64,000 nucleotides of DNA from Corynebacterium epidermidicanis. Lineage in GTDB: Bacteria > Actinomycetota > Actinomycetes > Mycobacteriales > Mycobacteriaceae. Shown in pieces: positions 28,472 through 38,124 of this stretch. The notes beneath the pieces are model-generated. The model was not told where the DNA came from. It made no database searches and worked only from the letters and a program-made list of their open reading frames with translations. The stretch lies in NCBI RefSeq assembly GCF_001021025.1, contig NZ_CP011541.1, forward strand, positions 2,628,073-2,692,072, in the 5' to 3' direction. Every line of letters starts with the position of its first letter. Positions within the stretch are counted from its first letter, which is position 1. The translations under genes were made by a program, and so were the position numbers.

Positions 28472-28499
28472 CCCGATACACATCGGCGGCGGGCTTTTT
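28472..28499 (+). terminator. trp attenuator terminator
   Basis: CCGAT pairs with ATCGG across ACAC, flanked by further C/G pairing (CC with GGG), and the hairpin ends in GGGCTTTTTG. It lies 30 bp after the leader stop and about 50 bp before the first trpB, the expected place for the attenuator. Confidence 0.7.
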
Positions 28500-28549
28500 G
28501 TTTTCCCTGGCGCCGATACCCACCCCGGCACCAAGAAAAGGAAAACACC

Positions 28550-29806
28550 ATGAATGTTTCACGTGAAACGCTGCTCCCGGCTTACTTCGGCGAATTTGGC
28601 GGTCAATACGTCCCCGAAGAGCTCTACCCCGTGCTTGACCAGCTGGAACGCGCCTACGTTAATGCGATGCAGGACCCGACTTTCCGGGCCGAGCTCGACG
28701 ATCTTTACCGCAATTACCTGGGGCGCCCCACCCCGGTGACCGAGTGCCGCAACCTGGGTAACAACAAAGTACGGATCTTCCTTAAGCGCGAAGACCTCGT
28801 GCACGGTGGAGCACACAAAGGCAACCAGGTGGTCGCGCAAGCCCTGCTGGCGCAGCGCCTCGGGAAAACCCGCCTGATCGCCGAAACCGGCGCCGGCCAA
28901 CACGGCACCGCGACCGCCATGGTGGCGGCCCTGTTCGGCATGAAGTGCACCATCTACATGGGCGCCCGGGACGTCGCTCGCCAACAGCCAAATGTATACC
29001 GAATGCGCTTGATGGGAGCCGAGGTCATCCCCGTAGACGACGGTGGCAACGGCCTCGGCAACGCCATCGACGTCGCCCTGCAGGACTGGGTGCAGTCCTA
29101 CGAGGACACCCACTACCTCCTCGGCACCGCAGCCGGCCCACACCCATTCCCAACCCTGGTGAAAGAGTTCCAAGCCGTCATCTCGCGTGAATCCAAGCCT
29201 CAGCTACAGGAACGCATCGGCAAACTTCCCGACGTCGTAGTGGCCGCCGTCGGCGGTGGCTCCAACGCCATCGGCGCATTTGCCGAATACATCGAAGAGG
29301 AAAGCGTGAACCTCGTTGGCGTCGAACCAGCAGGCGAAGGCCTCGACTCCGGCAAGCACGGCGCTCCGCTATGCCGCGGGAAGATCGGAATTCTGCATGG
29401 TTCGCGCTCCTACATGATGCTGCAGGCCGACGGCACTGTCGGAGAGTCTCACTCCGTGTCCGCAGGCCTGGACTACCCAGGTGTCGGCCCGGAGCACGCG
29501 CACCTGCTCAGCACCGGCCGCGCCCAATATGTGGGCATCACCGACGCTGAGGCCATCGAAGCATTCCGCTTGCTGAGCCGCAAGGAGGGCATCATTCCGG
29601 CACTGGAATCCAGCCACGCGCTGGCCTATGCCCTCAAGCTCGCCGAGACCGCAACCGAACCGATGAACATCTTGGTCAACCTGTCCGGCCGTGGCGACAA
29701 GGACGTCGATTACGTCCGTGGCATCCTCGGCGACCTCCCCGTAACCGAACCCGTGACCGACGAGCATATGCGTCGCGCTATGCAGAACTTCCACAAGGCG
29801 CTATGA
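28550..29806 (+). CDS. Tryptophan synthase beta-type protein, first (extra) copy in the trp operon
   Basis: 418 residues; ATG 28550 is chosen because an A-rich GGAAAA stretch precedes it and [17 protein letters not shown] follows. PLP enzyme converting indole plus serine to tryptophan. The PLP lysine is in [10 protein letters not shown] (usual family sequence HKTNQV), the catalytic glutamate is in ETGAGQHG, and the phosphate loop GGGSNA is intact. The COMM-domain segment reads [15 protein letters not shown] instead of the canonical [13 protein letters not shown] seen in the second copy, so the TrpA-contacting region has diverged. It may act alone on indole or regulate flux. A parS site encodes residues 2-6. 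The stop overlaps the trpE start (ATGA). Confidence 0.85.
   Translation: MNVSRETLLPAYFGEFGGQYVPEELYPVLDQLERAYVNAMQDPTFRAELDDLYRNYLGRPTPVTECRNLGNNKVRIFLKREDLVHGGAHKGNQVVAQALLAQRLGKTRLIAETGAGQHGTATAMVAALFGMKCTIYMGARDVARQQPNVYRMRLMGAEVIPVDDGGNGLGNAIDVALQDWVQSYEDTHYLLGTAAGPHPFPTLVKEFQAVISRESKPQLQERIGKLPDVVVAAVGGGSNAIGAFAEYIEEESVNLVGVEPAGEGLDSGKHGAPLCRGKIGILHGSRSYMMLQADGTVGESHSVSAGLDYPGVGPEHAHLLSTGRAQYVGITDAEAIEAFRLLSRKEGIIPALESSHALAYALKLAETATEPMNILVNLSGRGDKDVDYVRGILGDLPVTEPVTDEHMRRAMQNFHKAL
28556..28569. promoter_or_regulatory. parS site inside the first trpB
   Basis: Exact GTTTCACGTGAAAC, read through as V-S-R-E-T at residues 3-7 of the protein. Confidence 0.9.
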
Positions 29807-31188
29807 AAATCAAAGTAGCTTACCCCGATCCCGAGGGTCCCAACAGCCTCAGCAACTTGCGGGACGCCATCGCGCTGTTGGAATCCGCGGACATTCACTC
29901 CAAGGAAGGGCTCCAATCACTCGCGGTGCTCCAATCCGCTGCGCGGATTACCTGCCACGGTCAAACCGTCACTGTGACAGGACATCCGGAGATCATCGAC
30001 TTTTTAGATGAGCGCCTCTCTGAATTCGGTAGCGAAGGGAAGTACACCTTCGCGCGCCCCAACACACCAACCGAACGGGAGCGTCTCACCGAACGTAGCA
30101 ACGTCGAGGTGCTCCGTCTCCTCCAGCAGCGGGACCCGGATGCGTTGCTCGTCGGCGGGTTCGCCTTCGACTACATCGAGACCTTTGAAGAGCTACCGCA
30201 TGTTTCAGGGGAGGGGATTGCCTACCCGGACTACGATTTCGTGCTCGCCGAAGTCTCGCTCGAAGTCGATCACCAAACCCGCACCGCCGTGATCAACGGA
30301 CCAGCCGACCAACTCGGCCACTTCCAACAGCAACTGCGCCAAACCCACCCGATCGCGCCCGCCCCACACCACGAAGCCACCTCCATCACGGACGAGGAAT
30401 TCGGGTCGCAGGTCACCGCGCTACAAGAGCACATCCACGCGGGAGACATCTTCCAGGTAGTGCCTTCCCGACGCTTCGAGGTGCCCTGCGACGACGCCTT
30501 CAGCGCCTACCAGCGTCTCAAAGCGATCAACCCGTCGCCCTACATGTTCTATCTGCGTGGAGAAGGCTACGAACTGTTTGGCGCCAGCCCCGAATCCAAC
30601 CTCAAATACACAGCCGCCACCCGGCGCGTAGAGCTCTACCCAATCGCTGGGACGCAGCCGCGGGGTGCCACACCAGAGGAGGACATTCGCCGAGAGTTGC
30701 TGTTGCGCACCGATGCGAAAGAGATCGCGGAGCACACGATGCTGGTTGACCTCGCGCGTAATGACCTAGCGCGCGTCGCAAAGCCGGGCACCCGGGTGGT
30801 GGAGAAGCTTATGCAGGTGGATCGGTACGCGAAGGTCATGCACTTGGTGTCGTTGGTGGCCGCGGAACTCGACGAGGACCTGGATGCGTTGGATGCTTAC
30901 CGAGCCTGCATGAACATGGGCACGCTCACGGGTGCGCCGAAGCTGCGCGCAATCGAGCTGCTGCGGGGCGTGGAACAACGTCGCCGTGGGGCCTATGGTG
31001 GGGCGGTCGGCTACCTGCGGGGTAATGGCGATATGGATACCTGCATCGTGATCCGATCCGCGTACGTGCAAGACGGCGTCGCGGTGGTGCAGGCGGGCGC
31101 GGGCGTGGTGCGAGACTCCGTGCCTGCCCTCGAGGCCGCCGAAACGCGCCACAAAGCCGCCGCTGTCCTCCAAGCGTTGGGAGCCTAA
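29803..31188 (+). CDS. trpE: Anthranilate synthase component I
   Basis: 461 residues. Converts chorismate to anthranilate using ammonia from TrpG. The feedback site motif LLES is at about residues 24-27 ([10 protein letters not shown]), so inhibition by tryptophan is expected. Catalytic-domain landmarks are PSRRFEV, then [42 protein letters not shown] and [11 protein letters not shown]. Translationally coupled to the first trpB by a 4-bp overlap and followed immediately by trpG. Confidence 0.95.
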   Translation: MKIKVAYPDPEGPNSLSNLRDAIALLESADIHSKEGLQSLAVLQSAARITCHGQTVTVTGHPEIIDFLDERLSEFGSEGKYTFARPNTPTERERLTERSNVEVLRLLQQRDPDALLVGGFAFDYIETFEELPHVSGEGIAYPDYDFVLAEVSLEVDHQTRTAVINGPADQLGHFQQQLRQTHPIAPAPHHEATSITDEEFGSQVTALQEHIHAGDIFQVVPSRRFEVPCDDAFSAYQRLKAINPSPYMFYLRGEGYELFGASPESNLKYTAATRRVELYPIAGTQPRGATPEEDIRRELLLRTDAKEIAEHTMLVDLARNDLARVAKPGTRVVEKLMQVDRYAKVMHLVSLVAAELDEDLDALDAYRACMNMGTLTGAPKLRAIELLRGVEQRRRGAYGGAVGYLRGNGDMDTCIVIRSAYVQDGVAVVQAGAGVVRDSVPALEAAETRHKAAAVLQALGA

Positions 31189-31707
31189 ATGATCCTGGTA
31201 GACAACTTCGATTCCTTCACCTACAACCTGGTGGATGCCTTAAATTGCCGCACCGTGGTGCGCAACACCATCGCCCCGCAGGCGCTTTTAGACATGAGCC
31301 CGGAACTCGTGGTGCTATCGCCTGGGCCGGGGCACCCCCGCGACGCCGGCAACCTCATGTCGATCCTCGCCACCTGTCTTCAAGAGGGGGTGCCCGTACT
31401 CGGTATCTGCCTCGGCTTCCAGGCCATCGTGGAACACTTCGGCGGCACGGTACAGCGTTGTGGCCCGGTGCACGGCATGCGCAGCACCTTAACCGGCACC
31501 CCGCTTTTCGACGGCCAGTCGGTCGCCCGCTACCACTCGCTGGGCGCCACCAGTGTCCCAGCACCCCTCGAGGCGCTCGCCTGGGCCGACGGTGTGGTCA
31601 TGGCGGCCAGCGCCCCGGGCGTACTCGGGTTACAGTTCCACCCAGAATCGATTCTCACAACCAACGGCCCGGCCATCCTCAATGCCGCCATCAAGGAGCT
31701 TTCATGA
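31189..31707 (+). CDS. trpG: Anthranilate synthase component II (glutamine amidotransferase)
   Basis: 172 residues, on the short side for TrpG. Class I amidotransferase triad: the cysteine in VLGICLGFQAI and the His-Glu pair in LQFHPESI. N-terminus ILVDNFDSFTYNLVD is characteristic. It starts directly after the trpE stop and its stop overlaps the trpD start. Confidence 0.93.
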   Translation: MILVDNFDSFTYNLVDALNCRTVVRNTIAPQALLDMSPELVVLSPGPGHPRDAGNLMSILATCLQEGVPVLGICLGFQAIVEHFGGTVQRCGPVHGMRSTLTGTPLFDGQSVARYHSLGATSVPAPLEALAWADGVVMAASAPGVLGLQFHPESILTTNGPAILNAAIKELS

Positions 31708-32705
31708 TCTATCAATACCTCGATCTCACCGAGCCCACGATCGAACAGGCCCGGGAGGTGTTCACCCCCCTGACGATCGGTGAGTACGACGACGTCCTGG
31801 TCGCCGCCCTGCTCGCCACCATCCGTACCCGCGGCGAGACCCTGGCGGACATCGCCGGTGCGGCCCAAGCTTTCCTCCATGCCGGCCGGCCATTCCCCGT
31901 GACGGGGGAGGGGATCCTCGATACTGCAGGGACCGGCGGCGATGGCGCTAACACGATCAACATTTCGACCGGCGCGTCGCTCGTGGCTGCGGCCGGTGGC
32001 TGTCGCCTGATCAAGTGTGGCAACCGCTCAGTGTCCTCAAAGTCCGGGTCCGCCGACGTGCTCGAGGCACTCAACATCCCGCTCGACCTCGACGTGGACC
32101 GCGCGGTCCGGCAGTTCGAGGCCAGCAACTTCACCTTCCTGTTCGCCCCGGCCTACAACCCAGCCGTGGCGTATGTGCAGCGAGTCCGCAAAACCCTAAA
32201 GGTACCCACCCTGTTCAACACCCTCGGGCCACTACTCAGCCCAGCGCGTCCCGAGTTCCAAGTGATGGGAATCGCCCGCCCCGAGCTCGGCCCACTGATC
32301 ATCGAGGTAATGAAGTTGCTGGGTCGAAAACGCGCGCTGGTCATCCATGGCGCTGGCACCGATGAACTCGCCGTGCATGGGCCAACCCACATCTGGGAGC
32401 TTGCCGACGGGCAGGTCTCGGAGTACACGGTCACCCCGGAACAGTTGGGCGTCGATAAGCACAGCCTGGAGGCGCTGGCAGGTGGCGACGGCACCCACAA
32501 TGCCGGCCTGCTGCGCGCTGTGTTTGAGGGGCGCGCGCCACGAGCGCACGAGGATGCGATTGTGGCGAACGCGGGCGCGATGTTCTACGTCACAGGTCGT
32601 GCCGAGAGCCTGGCCGCCGGTGCCGAGCAGGCCCGTAAGCTGCTAAAGTCCGGGACGGTTGCCGCGTGGCTGAAACAACATGAGGAGGCGGATTACCGTG
32701 CCTAG
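31704..32705 (+). CDS. trpD: Anthranilate phosphoribosyltransferase
   Basis: 333 residues from ATG 31704, which overlaps the trpG stop (ATGA); the longer upstream frame is antisense-like noise over trpG. Motifs are the PRPP-binding DTAGTGGDGANTINIS, then KCGNRSVSSKSGSADVLEAL and VIHGAGTDEL. Transfers phosphoribose to anthranilate. Confidence 0.95.
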   Translation: MIYQYLDLTEPTIEQAREVFTPLTIGEYDDVLVAALLATIRTRGETLADIAGAAQAFLHAGRPFPVTGEGILDTAGTGGDGANTINISTGASLVAAAGGCRLIKCGNRSVSSKSGSADVLEALNIPLDLDVDRAVRQFEASNFTFLFAPAYNPAVAYVQRVRKTLKVPTLFNTLGPLLSPARPEFQVMGIARPELGPLIIEVMKLLGRKRALVIHGAGTDELAVHGPTHIWELADGQVSEYTVTPEQLGVDKHSLEALAGGDGTHNAGLLRAVFEGRAPRAHEDAIVANAGAMFYVTGRAESLAAGAEQARKLLKSGTVAAWLKQHEEADYRA

Positions 32706-34008
32706 TATTCTCGATCAGATTGTCGCTGAACGCCGGTTGGACAGCTTCCCGGAGGTGGGGGAGTTGGTGGCGTCGACACGCTCGCTGGAGGCCTCGCTGC
32801 GCCAGCGCAACTTCATCATGGAGTGCAAATCCGCCTCGCCCTCCAAGGGGGTGCTGCGAGCTGACTACCGCCCACGAGAGTTGGCCCGAATCTACTCCCA
32901 ATACGCGGGTGGCATCTCCGTGCTCTGCGAGCCACGATACTTCGGAGGTTCCTACGAGCACCTCGCCACGGTTGCCGCCTCCACGCACCTTCCCGTACTG
33001 TGCAAAGACTTCATCGTGCTGCCGGAACAGATCCGGGCGGCTCGCTACTTCGGCGCGGACGCGATCCTGCTCATGCTCTCCGTGCTCAGCGACGACGAGT
33101 ACCGCGAACTCAGCGCGCTAGCAACCTCACTCGGCCTAGATATCCTCACCGAAACGATGTCGGTAGCAGAAGTCGAACGGGCTATCGCCCTCGACGCGCG
33201 CATCATCGGCATCAACAACCGCAACCTACACGACCTCAGCGTCAACCTCGACCGCACCCGCGAGCTCGCACCGTTCATCAAAGATCGCCTCATCGTCTCC
33301 GAGTCCGGTATCGCCAACTACCAGGACGTGCGAGAGCTCAGCTCGCTTGTCGACGCCTTCCTGGTCGGCTCCTCCTTGTCCGGCGAGACCGACGCCGATG
33401 CCGCAGTACGACGCCTCGTCTACGGCGAGAATAAGGTCTGCGGACTCACCTCGGCCGGAGCTGCCCAAGTAGCACGCGCAGCAGGGGCGGTCTACGGAGG
33501 TTTGATTTTCGCCGATTCACCGCGCCAAGTTACGGTCCAGCAGGCTCAAGAGATCATGAGGGCGGAGCCAGAACTAAAGTATGTGGTTGTTTCACGTGAA
33601 ACATGCGAACTTCCCGGCGCATACGCGGTGCAACTGCACGGCCCGTACCAAGGCTCTATCGAGGCCGAGCTCGACTACGTGCGCAGCCAGCCCGGCCGAG
33701 TCTGGCGAGCAGTAGATATGACCAGGGAAGGCGCCGTCGACCTAGCTATCACACTTGCCCCGGAAGTTGACCGGCTAATCCTCGACACCGGCAGCGGGGG
33801 AACAGGCGCAACCTTTGACTGGTCCGTGATACCCGATGACATCAAGCACAAAGCGCTCCTTGCCGGCGGGATCGGACTCGACAACATCGCCGAAGCCCTT
33901 GCCGTCGGCTGCGCTGGGCTCGACCTGAACTCGCGCCTCGAATCCACCCCGGGCACCAAAGATCCACACCTCATCACCGCAGCATTCCACACGATCGCGA
34001 AAGGCTAA
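32698..34008 (+). CDS. trpCF: Fused indole-3-glycerol-phosphate synthase / PRA isomerase
   Basis: 436 residues from GTG 32698, favoured over ATG 32680 because AGGAGG lies 9 bp before it. The first ~250 residues are TrpC (IMECKSASPSKG, CKDFIVLPEQ, IGINNRNL, IVSESGI). The remainder is TrpF (KVCGLTSAGAAQVA, LHG, LILDTGSGGTGATFDW, LLAGGIGLDNI, GLDLNSRLE). The fusion is typical of corynebacteria and enterobacteria. The start overlaps the trpD end by 8 bp. A parS sits in the hinge of the TrpF half, encoding VVSRETC. Confidence 0.93.
   Translation: MPSILDQIVAERRLDSFPEVGELVASTRSLEASLRQRNFIMECKSASPSKGVLRADYRPRELARIYSQYAGGISVLCEPRYFGGSYEHLATVAASTHLPVLCKDFIVLPEQIRAARYFGADAILLMLSVLSDDEYRELSALATSLGLDILTETMSVAEVERAIALDARIIGINNRNLHDLSVNLDRTRELAPFIKDRLIVSESGIANYQDVRELSSLVDAFLVGSSLSGETDADAAVRRLVYGENKVCGLTSAGAAQVARAAGAVYGGLIFADSPRQVTVQQAQEIMRAEPELKYVVVSRETCELPGAYAVQLHGPYQGSIEAELDYVRSQPGRVWRAVDMTREGAVDLAITLAPEVDRLILDTGSGGTGATFDWSVIPDDIKHKALLAGGIGLDNIAEALAVGCAGLDLNSRLESTPGTKDPHLITAAFHTIAKG
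33589..33602. promoter_or_regulatory. parS site inside trpCF
   Basis: Exact GTTTCACGTGAAAC, read as V-S-R-E-T in the TrpF half. Confidence 0.9.
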
Positions 34009-34011
34009 CCC

Positions 34012-35199
34012 ATGACTCTGCTACCCGCATACTTCGGCGAGTTTGGCGGACAATATGTTCCCGAAGTCCTCATCCCTGCCCTCGACCAATTGGAGCGCGC
34101 CTTTGTCGACGCAATGGAGGACCCCACCTTCCACGAAGAACTCAGCGGCTACCTCCGCGACTACCTTGGACGGCCAACGCCCCTCACCGAATGCGCCAAC
34201 CTCCCCCTCGAGGGCAACGCCCGGATCTTCCTGAAGCGCGAAGACCTGGTGCACGGAGGGGCACACAAAACCAACCAGGTGATGGGGCAGGCCCTATTGG
34301 CCAAGCGCATGGGCAAGACCCGCATCATCGCCGAAACCGGCGCCGGGCAGCACGGCACCGCCACGGCGCTCGCTTGTGCTCTCCTTGGGCTAGAATGTGA
34401 CATCTACATGGGCGCAGAAGACGTTGCCCGCCAACAACCTAACGTCTACCGCATGCAGCTGATGGGCGCTCGCGTGATCCCGGTAGACAACGGCTCGGGC
34501 ACGCTCAAAGACGCCGTGAACGAGGCACTACGCGACTGGACCGCCACCTTCGAAGAATCCCACTACCTGCTCGGCACCGCCGCCGGCCCGCACCCATTCC
34601 CGACGATCGTGCGCGAGTTCCACCGGGTAATTTCCCAAGAGGCCAAAGCACAGCTGGCCGAGCGCATCGATGGCCTGCCGGATCTCGTGGTCGCGGCCGT
34701 CGGCGGTGGCTCCAACGCAATCGGCATGTTCGCCGAATTCATCGACGAGCCTGAGGTCGAATTGGTCGGCGTTGAACCCGCCGGGCTGGGCCTGGATTCC
34801 GGCAAGCACGGCGCCACGATCAACAACGGCCAGGTGGGCATCCTGCACGGTGCCCGCAGCTACCTCATGCGCACCGCCGAAGGCCAGGTGGAGGAGTCCT
34901 ACTCGGTCTCGGCAGGACTCGACTATCCGGGCGTCGGCCCGCAGCACGCCCACCTGCATGCCACTGGCCGCGCACAGTACGTCGGCATTACCGACGCCGA
35001 GGCACTCGAGGCCTTCCAGCTGCTTTCCCGCACCGAAGGCATCATCCCAGCCCTCGAGTCCTCTCACGCGCTCGCATATGCGCTCAAGCGCGCTGCCACC
35101 GCTGATCCGAACAAGGAACCGCTGACGATCTGCGTGTGCTTGTCCGGACGAGGCGACAAAGACGTTGACCATGTTCGCCGCACTCTAGGAGAAAACTAA
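34012..35199 (+). CDS. trpB: Tryptophan synthase beta subunit, second and canonical copy
   Basis: 395 residues. Canonical motifs: PLP lysine in [34 protein letters not shown]-domain [13 protein letters not shown], phosphate loop [10 protein letters not shown], and LSGRGDKD near the end. It is 3 bp after trpCF and shares one base with the trpA start (TAATG), so it is coupled to TrpA and should form the alpha2beta2 complex. About two thirds of residues look shared with the first copy, indicating an ancient duplication, not a recent one. Confidence 0.96.
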   Translation: MTLLPAYFGEFGGQYVPEVLIPALDQLERAFVDAMEDPTFHEELSGYLRDYLGRPTPLTECANLPLEGNARIFLKREDLVHGGAHKTNQVMGQALLAKRMGKTRIIAETGAGQHGTATALACALLGLECDIYMGAEDVARQQPNVYRMQLMGARVIPVDNGSGTLKDAVNEALRDWTATFEESHYLLGTAAGPHPFPTIVREFHRVISQEAKAQLAERIDGLPDLVVAAVGGGSNAIGMFAEFIDEPEVELVGVEPAGLGLDSGKHGATINNGQVGILHGARSYLMRTAEGQVEESYSVSAGLDYPGVGPQHAHLHATGRAQYVGITDAEALEAFQLLSRTEGIIPALESSHALAYALKRAATADPNKEPLTICVCLSGRGDKDVDHVRRTLGEN

Positions 35200-35981
35200 T
35201 GACCCGTTACGAGTCCATGTTCACCCGCCTCACTGCCGCCAATGAAGGGGCCTTCGTTCCCTTCGTGATGCTCGGCGATCCTTCCTACGAGGAGTCTCTT
35301 CAAATCATTCGGGTTCTGATTGACGCGGGTGCCGACGCTCTTGAGCTGGGCGTGCCCTTTTCGGATCCCGTCGCCGATGGGCCCACCATCCAGGCCGCAC
35401 ACCTTCGCGCCCTGAATGCTGGTATCACCCCGACGCGTGCCCTAGAGCTCGTCGCGGCCGTACGTGCCGAGTTCCCAGAGATCCCGATCGGATTGTTGAT
35501 CTACGGCAACCTGGCCTTCTCCATGGGGTTCGAGGAGTTCTACGCTGCCGTTGTCGCATCCGGTGCCGATTCCGTCCTGATCCCGGACATCCCCATCCGC
35601 GAATCCGCGCCATTTCGAGCTGCCGCCGAAGCGCACGGCGTAGACCAGGTCTTCATCGCGCCTCCGCATGCATCCGAGGAGACGTTGGCGGCGGTCGCAA
35701 AGCATTCCCGAGGCTACATCTACGCGGTCTCTCGCCTGGGCGTCACCGGCACCGAACGGGAAGCATCCACCGTGGGATTGCGTGTTTCACGTGAAACATC
35801 GGTTCCCACGCTGCTCGGCTTCGGCATTTCCACCCCAGAGCACGTCCGCGCTGCGCTGGACGCTGGGGCTGCTGGCGCAATCACCGGGTCCGCGATCGTT
35901 AACCTCATCAACTCAACCCCAGATTGGGAGCCAGCGGTGCGCGCATTTGTTGGCGAGATGAAAGCCGCAACTCGACACTAA
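35199..35981 (+). CDS. trpA: Tryptophan synthase alpha subunit
   Basis: 260 residues. Motifs: FVPFVMLGDPSYEESLQII with the catalytic glutamate in ALELGVPFSDPVADGP and Asp in VLIPDIPIRES, then the phosphate-binding GFGISTPEHV and GAITGSAIV. Cleaves indole-glycerol phosphate and passes indole to TrpB. A parS encodes VSRETSVP between the two halves of the barrel. Last gene of the trp operon. Confidence 0.95.
   Translation: MTRYESMFTRLTAANEGAFVPFVMLGDPSYEESLQIIRVLIDAGADALELGVPFSDPVADGPTIQAAHLRALNAGITPTRALELVAAVRAEFPEIPIGLLIYGNLAFSMGFEEFYAAVVASGADSVLIPDIPIRESAPFRAAAEAHGVDQVFIAPPHASEETLAAVAKHSRGYIYAVSRLGVTGTEREASTVGLRVSRETSVPTLLGFGISTPEHVRAALDAGAAGAITGSAIVNLINSTPDWEPAVRAFVGEMKAATRH
35784..35797. 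promoter_or_regulatory. parS site inside trpA
   Basis: Exact GTTTCACGTGAAAC read as V-S-R-E-T. Confidence 0.9.
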
Positions 35982-35999
35982 CCCCGCTACACTGAGCTC

Positions 36000-36503
36000 A
36001 TGTCGAAGTTTCTAAAGGCTACCGGCCGCGAGCTCACCGAATGGCGCGCCCTCCTAGAAGACCACCTCGGTTCCGCCTCCGAGGTCCCACACCAGGAGAT
36101 GGCGCGCTTCGTCGTATCTCAGGGCGTCTCCGACTGGTGGGCGCAGTCGCTCGCGGTGGCCTTGGAACAAGAAATCGGCCGGCGCGTAGTCGGTCAGACC
36201 TGCGCCGGAACATTTTCCGCCAACGCCTCCAAGACTATCGCGGGGGACTGGCTCGCACTTTTCGACGCCTGGTGCTCCTTTGCTCTGCAATGGCCGGAAG
36301 CCTCCACCTCTGCCACAGAAAAGTGGCGCTATTGGCGAACTCCTTGGCCGGACGGATCGAAGGTTGTGGTGACCTGTCAATCGCGCACACCCGGCAAGGT
36401 AACCTTCGCTGTGAATCACGATGGCCTAGCAGACAATGTTTCACGTGAAACGATGAAGACATTCCGGCGGGAAAAGCTCGCCGAATTCGCAGCCGGCTGT
36501 TGA
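36000..36503 (+). CDS. Conserved hypothetical protein (DUF4287-like N-terminus, SRPBCC-like C-terminus)
   Basis: 167 residues. The first ~70 (GRELTEWRALLEDHLGSA, HQEMARFVVSQGVSDWWAQSLAVALEQEIGRR) look like the small DUF4287 helical module. The remainder (NASKTIAGDWLALFDAW, TATEKWRYWRTPWPDGS-like, VTFAVNHDGLADN) resembles a shortened polyketide-cyclase/SRPBCC fold. No enzymatic role can be assigned. It starts 18 bp after trpA and contains a parS coding NVSRETM near the end. Confidence 0.6.
   Translation: MSKFLKATGRELTEWRALLEDHLGSASEVPHQEMARFVVSQGVSDWWAQSLAVALEQEIGRRVVGQTCAGTFSANASKTIAGDWLALFDAWCSFALQWPEASTSATEKWRYWRTPWPDGSKVVVTCQSRTPGKVTFAVNHDGLADNVSRETMKTFRREKLAEFAAGC
36438..36451. promoter_or_regulatory. 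parS site inside the hypothetical gene
   Basis: Exact GTTTCACGTGAAAC, again read as V-S-R-E-T; fourth such coding site within 8 kb. Confidence 0.9.
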
Positions 36504-36543
36504 GAATTTAACCCCACGGAATTGAGCGTGACGCTACGTCACG

Positions 36544-37308
36544 GTGTTCATTGAGGGTCTACAAGTCAAAGAGCTGGCGGAACTAAACGGAACGACCGTC
36601 CGCACCATCCGTCGTTACCACCAGGTCGGGCTGCTGCCGATTCCCGAGAATGTTGGTGTGCGCGAGTATGGATTCCCGCATGTCATCCGTCTTGCCCGCA
36701 TTAGGTTCCTCCGGGAGGCGGGCCTCAGTTTGCAGCAGATCGGCAACATGCTCAGCCAAACCGTGGACGTTCAGGCGGAGCTCGCAGCGACAGAGCGTGA
36801 CATCGACGCAACGATTGCGCGACTCCAACACCAAAAGGTTTTGCTAGCGGCCCTCAAATCACGCAACCATGCAACTCAACCGAGCATCCCGCTGCCACAA
36901 ACCATGGCGAACTTCTATGCCGAGGCACTGAGTCGCGCATCGACTGCCGAGGTGCGCCGGGTCATTCAGCGGGAACGCCAGCTGGTAGAGTTCCTCATTC
37001 ACAGTGGCGCCATACAACACATCGAGGATTTCTGGCCCCAGCTGCTACCTCCGCCTGAACAGTTTGACCTCAGCATGCAGGTTTACCTTGAGTTCGGCGA
37101 ACTTCCCGAGTTGACTCCTCCCGAGATTCAGGCCCTGGCAACAAAGCACTTGAGCTATTTTCCTCCAAATTGGCTCTGGGCGCGGTGCACGAATTGGTGG
37201 CGGAGGAGCTGGAGCGCACCCCAGCAGAACTGTTGCAGCTGGCCTTTTCTCACCCTAATGAATACCTGTACTTCACCTATTTAGCCGAGAGTTTCCCCAG
37301 GAGCAACC
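36544..37308 (+). pseudogene. MerR-family regulator, frameshifted near the 3' end
   Basis: A GTG or later ATG opens VKELAELNGTTVRTIRRYHQVGLLP, a MerR winged helix, with coiled-coil residues about 75-110. The frame is normal up to about base 37160 (ALATKHLSYF), then turns into W/R/C-rich nonsense and stops at 37284. In the next frame the sequence continues sensibly as LALGAVHELVAEELERTPAELLQLAF and EYLYFTYLAESF, so a one-base indel in the TTTTCC/CCAAA stretch near 37163-37170 broke the C-terminal domain. The DNA-binding part could still be made. It is followed by the two broken transporter genes it presumably controlled. Confidence 0.75.
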
Positions 37309-38124
37309 ATGAAATACCCGATAGAACTAGCAGACGTCAGCCTCAGCTTTGCCCAATTCCGCGCCCTCGACCAGCTGAATCTTCGCGTTGCGGAAGGAGA
37401 GATCCACGGGTTTCTCGGGCCGAAGGGTGCCGGCAAATCCACCACCATTCGAGCTTTGCTGGGCTTGCTTCATCCGACTGGTACGGTGCGGGTCCTCGGT
37501 CAGGATCCACGCTCAAATCCCGAGGTCTTGCGCCACGTTGGTTACGTGCCTGGCGACGTCACTTTGTGGCCCCAACTGACTGGGCGCGAAACCCTGACTG
37601 CGTTAGCGAAGTTGCGCGTGCGCGAGGTCGATGCCCAGCGCGAGCAGGAGCTTATCGACGCCTTCCAGCTTGACCCCTACAAGAAGTGCCGGGACTATTC
37701 GACCGGCAACCGTCGAAAAGTTCTTCTGGTGTCCGCTTTTCTTCGGCGGCGGAATTGCCTATTTTGGACCAACCCACCGCGGGTTTGGATCCATTGATGG
37801 AGCGCGTGTTTGTGGAGCGTTTACGCGTGGAACAGGGGAGGGGAGCCACCACTTTGCTCTAGCGTCACAGTGATTAAAAACGGGCGTGACATTGATCAGG
37901 GTGATATCGCCACTTTACGTAACTTGGCGGGGTATCGAATTAGTGCCACGCTGCCAGATGGGTCAGCTTTTTACCGCGAGCTTGGCGGGGATGAAGTCAA
38001 TGAGACCCTCGCTGGACTTATTGCCCAGCGGGCGAGTAACATCTCGGTCGCCCCGGCGTCTCTGGAGGAGACATTCATTGGCCACTATTCCACGGAAGCA
38101 CCAATCATGGGGGCAAACCAATGA
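37309..38124 (+). pseudogene. ABC exporter ATP-binding protein, multiply disrupted
   Basis: Starts well with IHGFLGPKGAGKSTTIRALLGL (the Walker A normally has N where K-G stands), then VGYVPGDVTLWPQLTGRET and a signature region read YSTGNRRKVLLVSAF. Near 37760 the frame breaks (RVWIH stop at 37797); the Walker B part LDQPTAGLDPLMERVF continues in another frame and ends at TAG 37861 after ATTLL. The H-loop segment is missing and the C-terminal part (VIKNGRDIDQGDIATLRNLAGY to MGANQ) follows in yet another frame from about 37869. At least two frameshifts and a small deletion: not functional. Related to drug-exporting DrrA-like ATPases. Confidence 0.85.
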
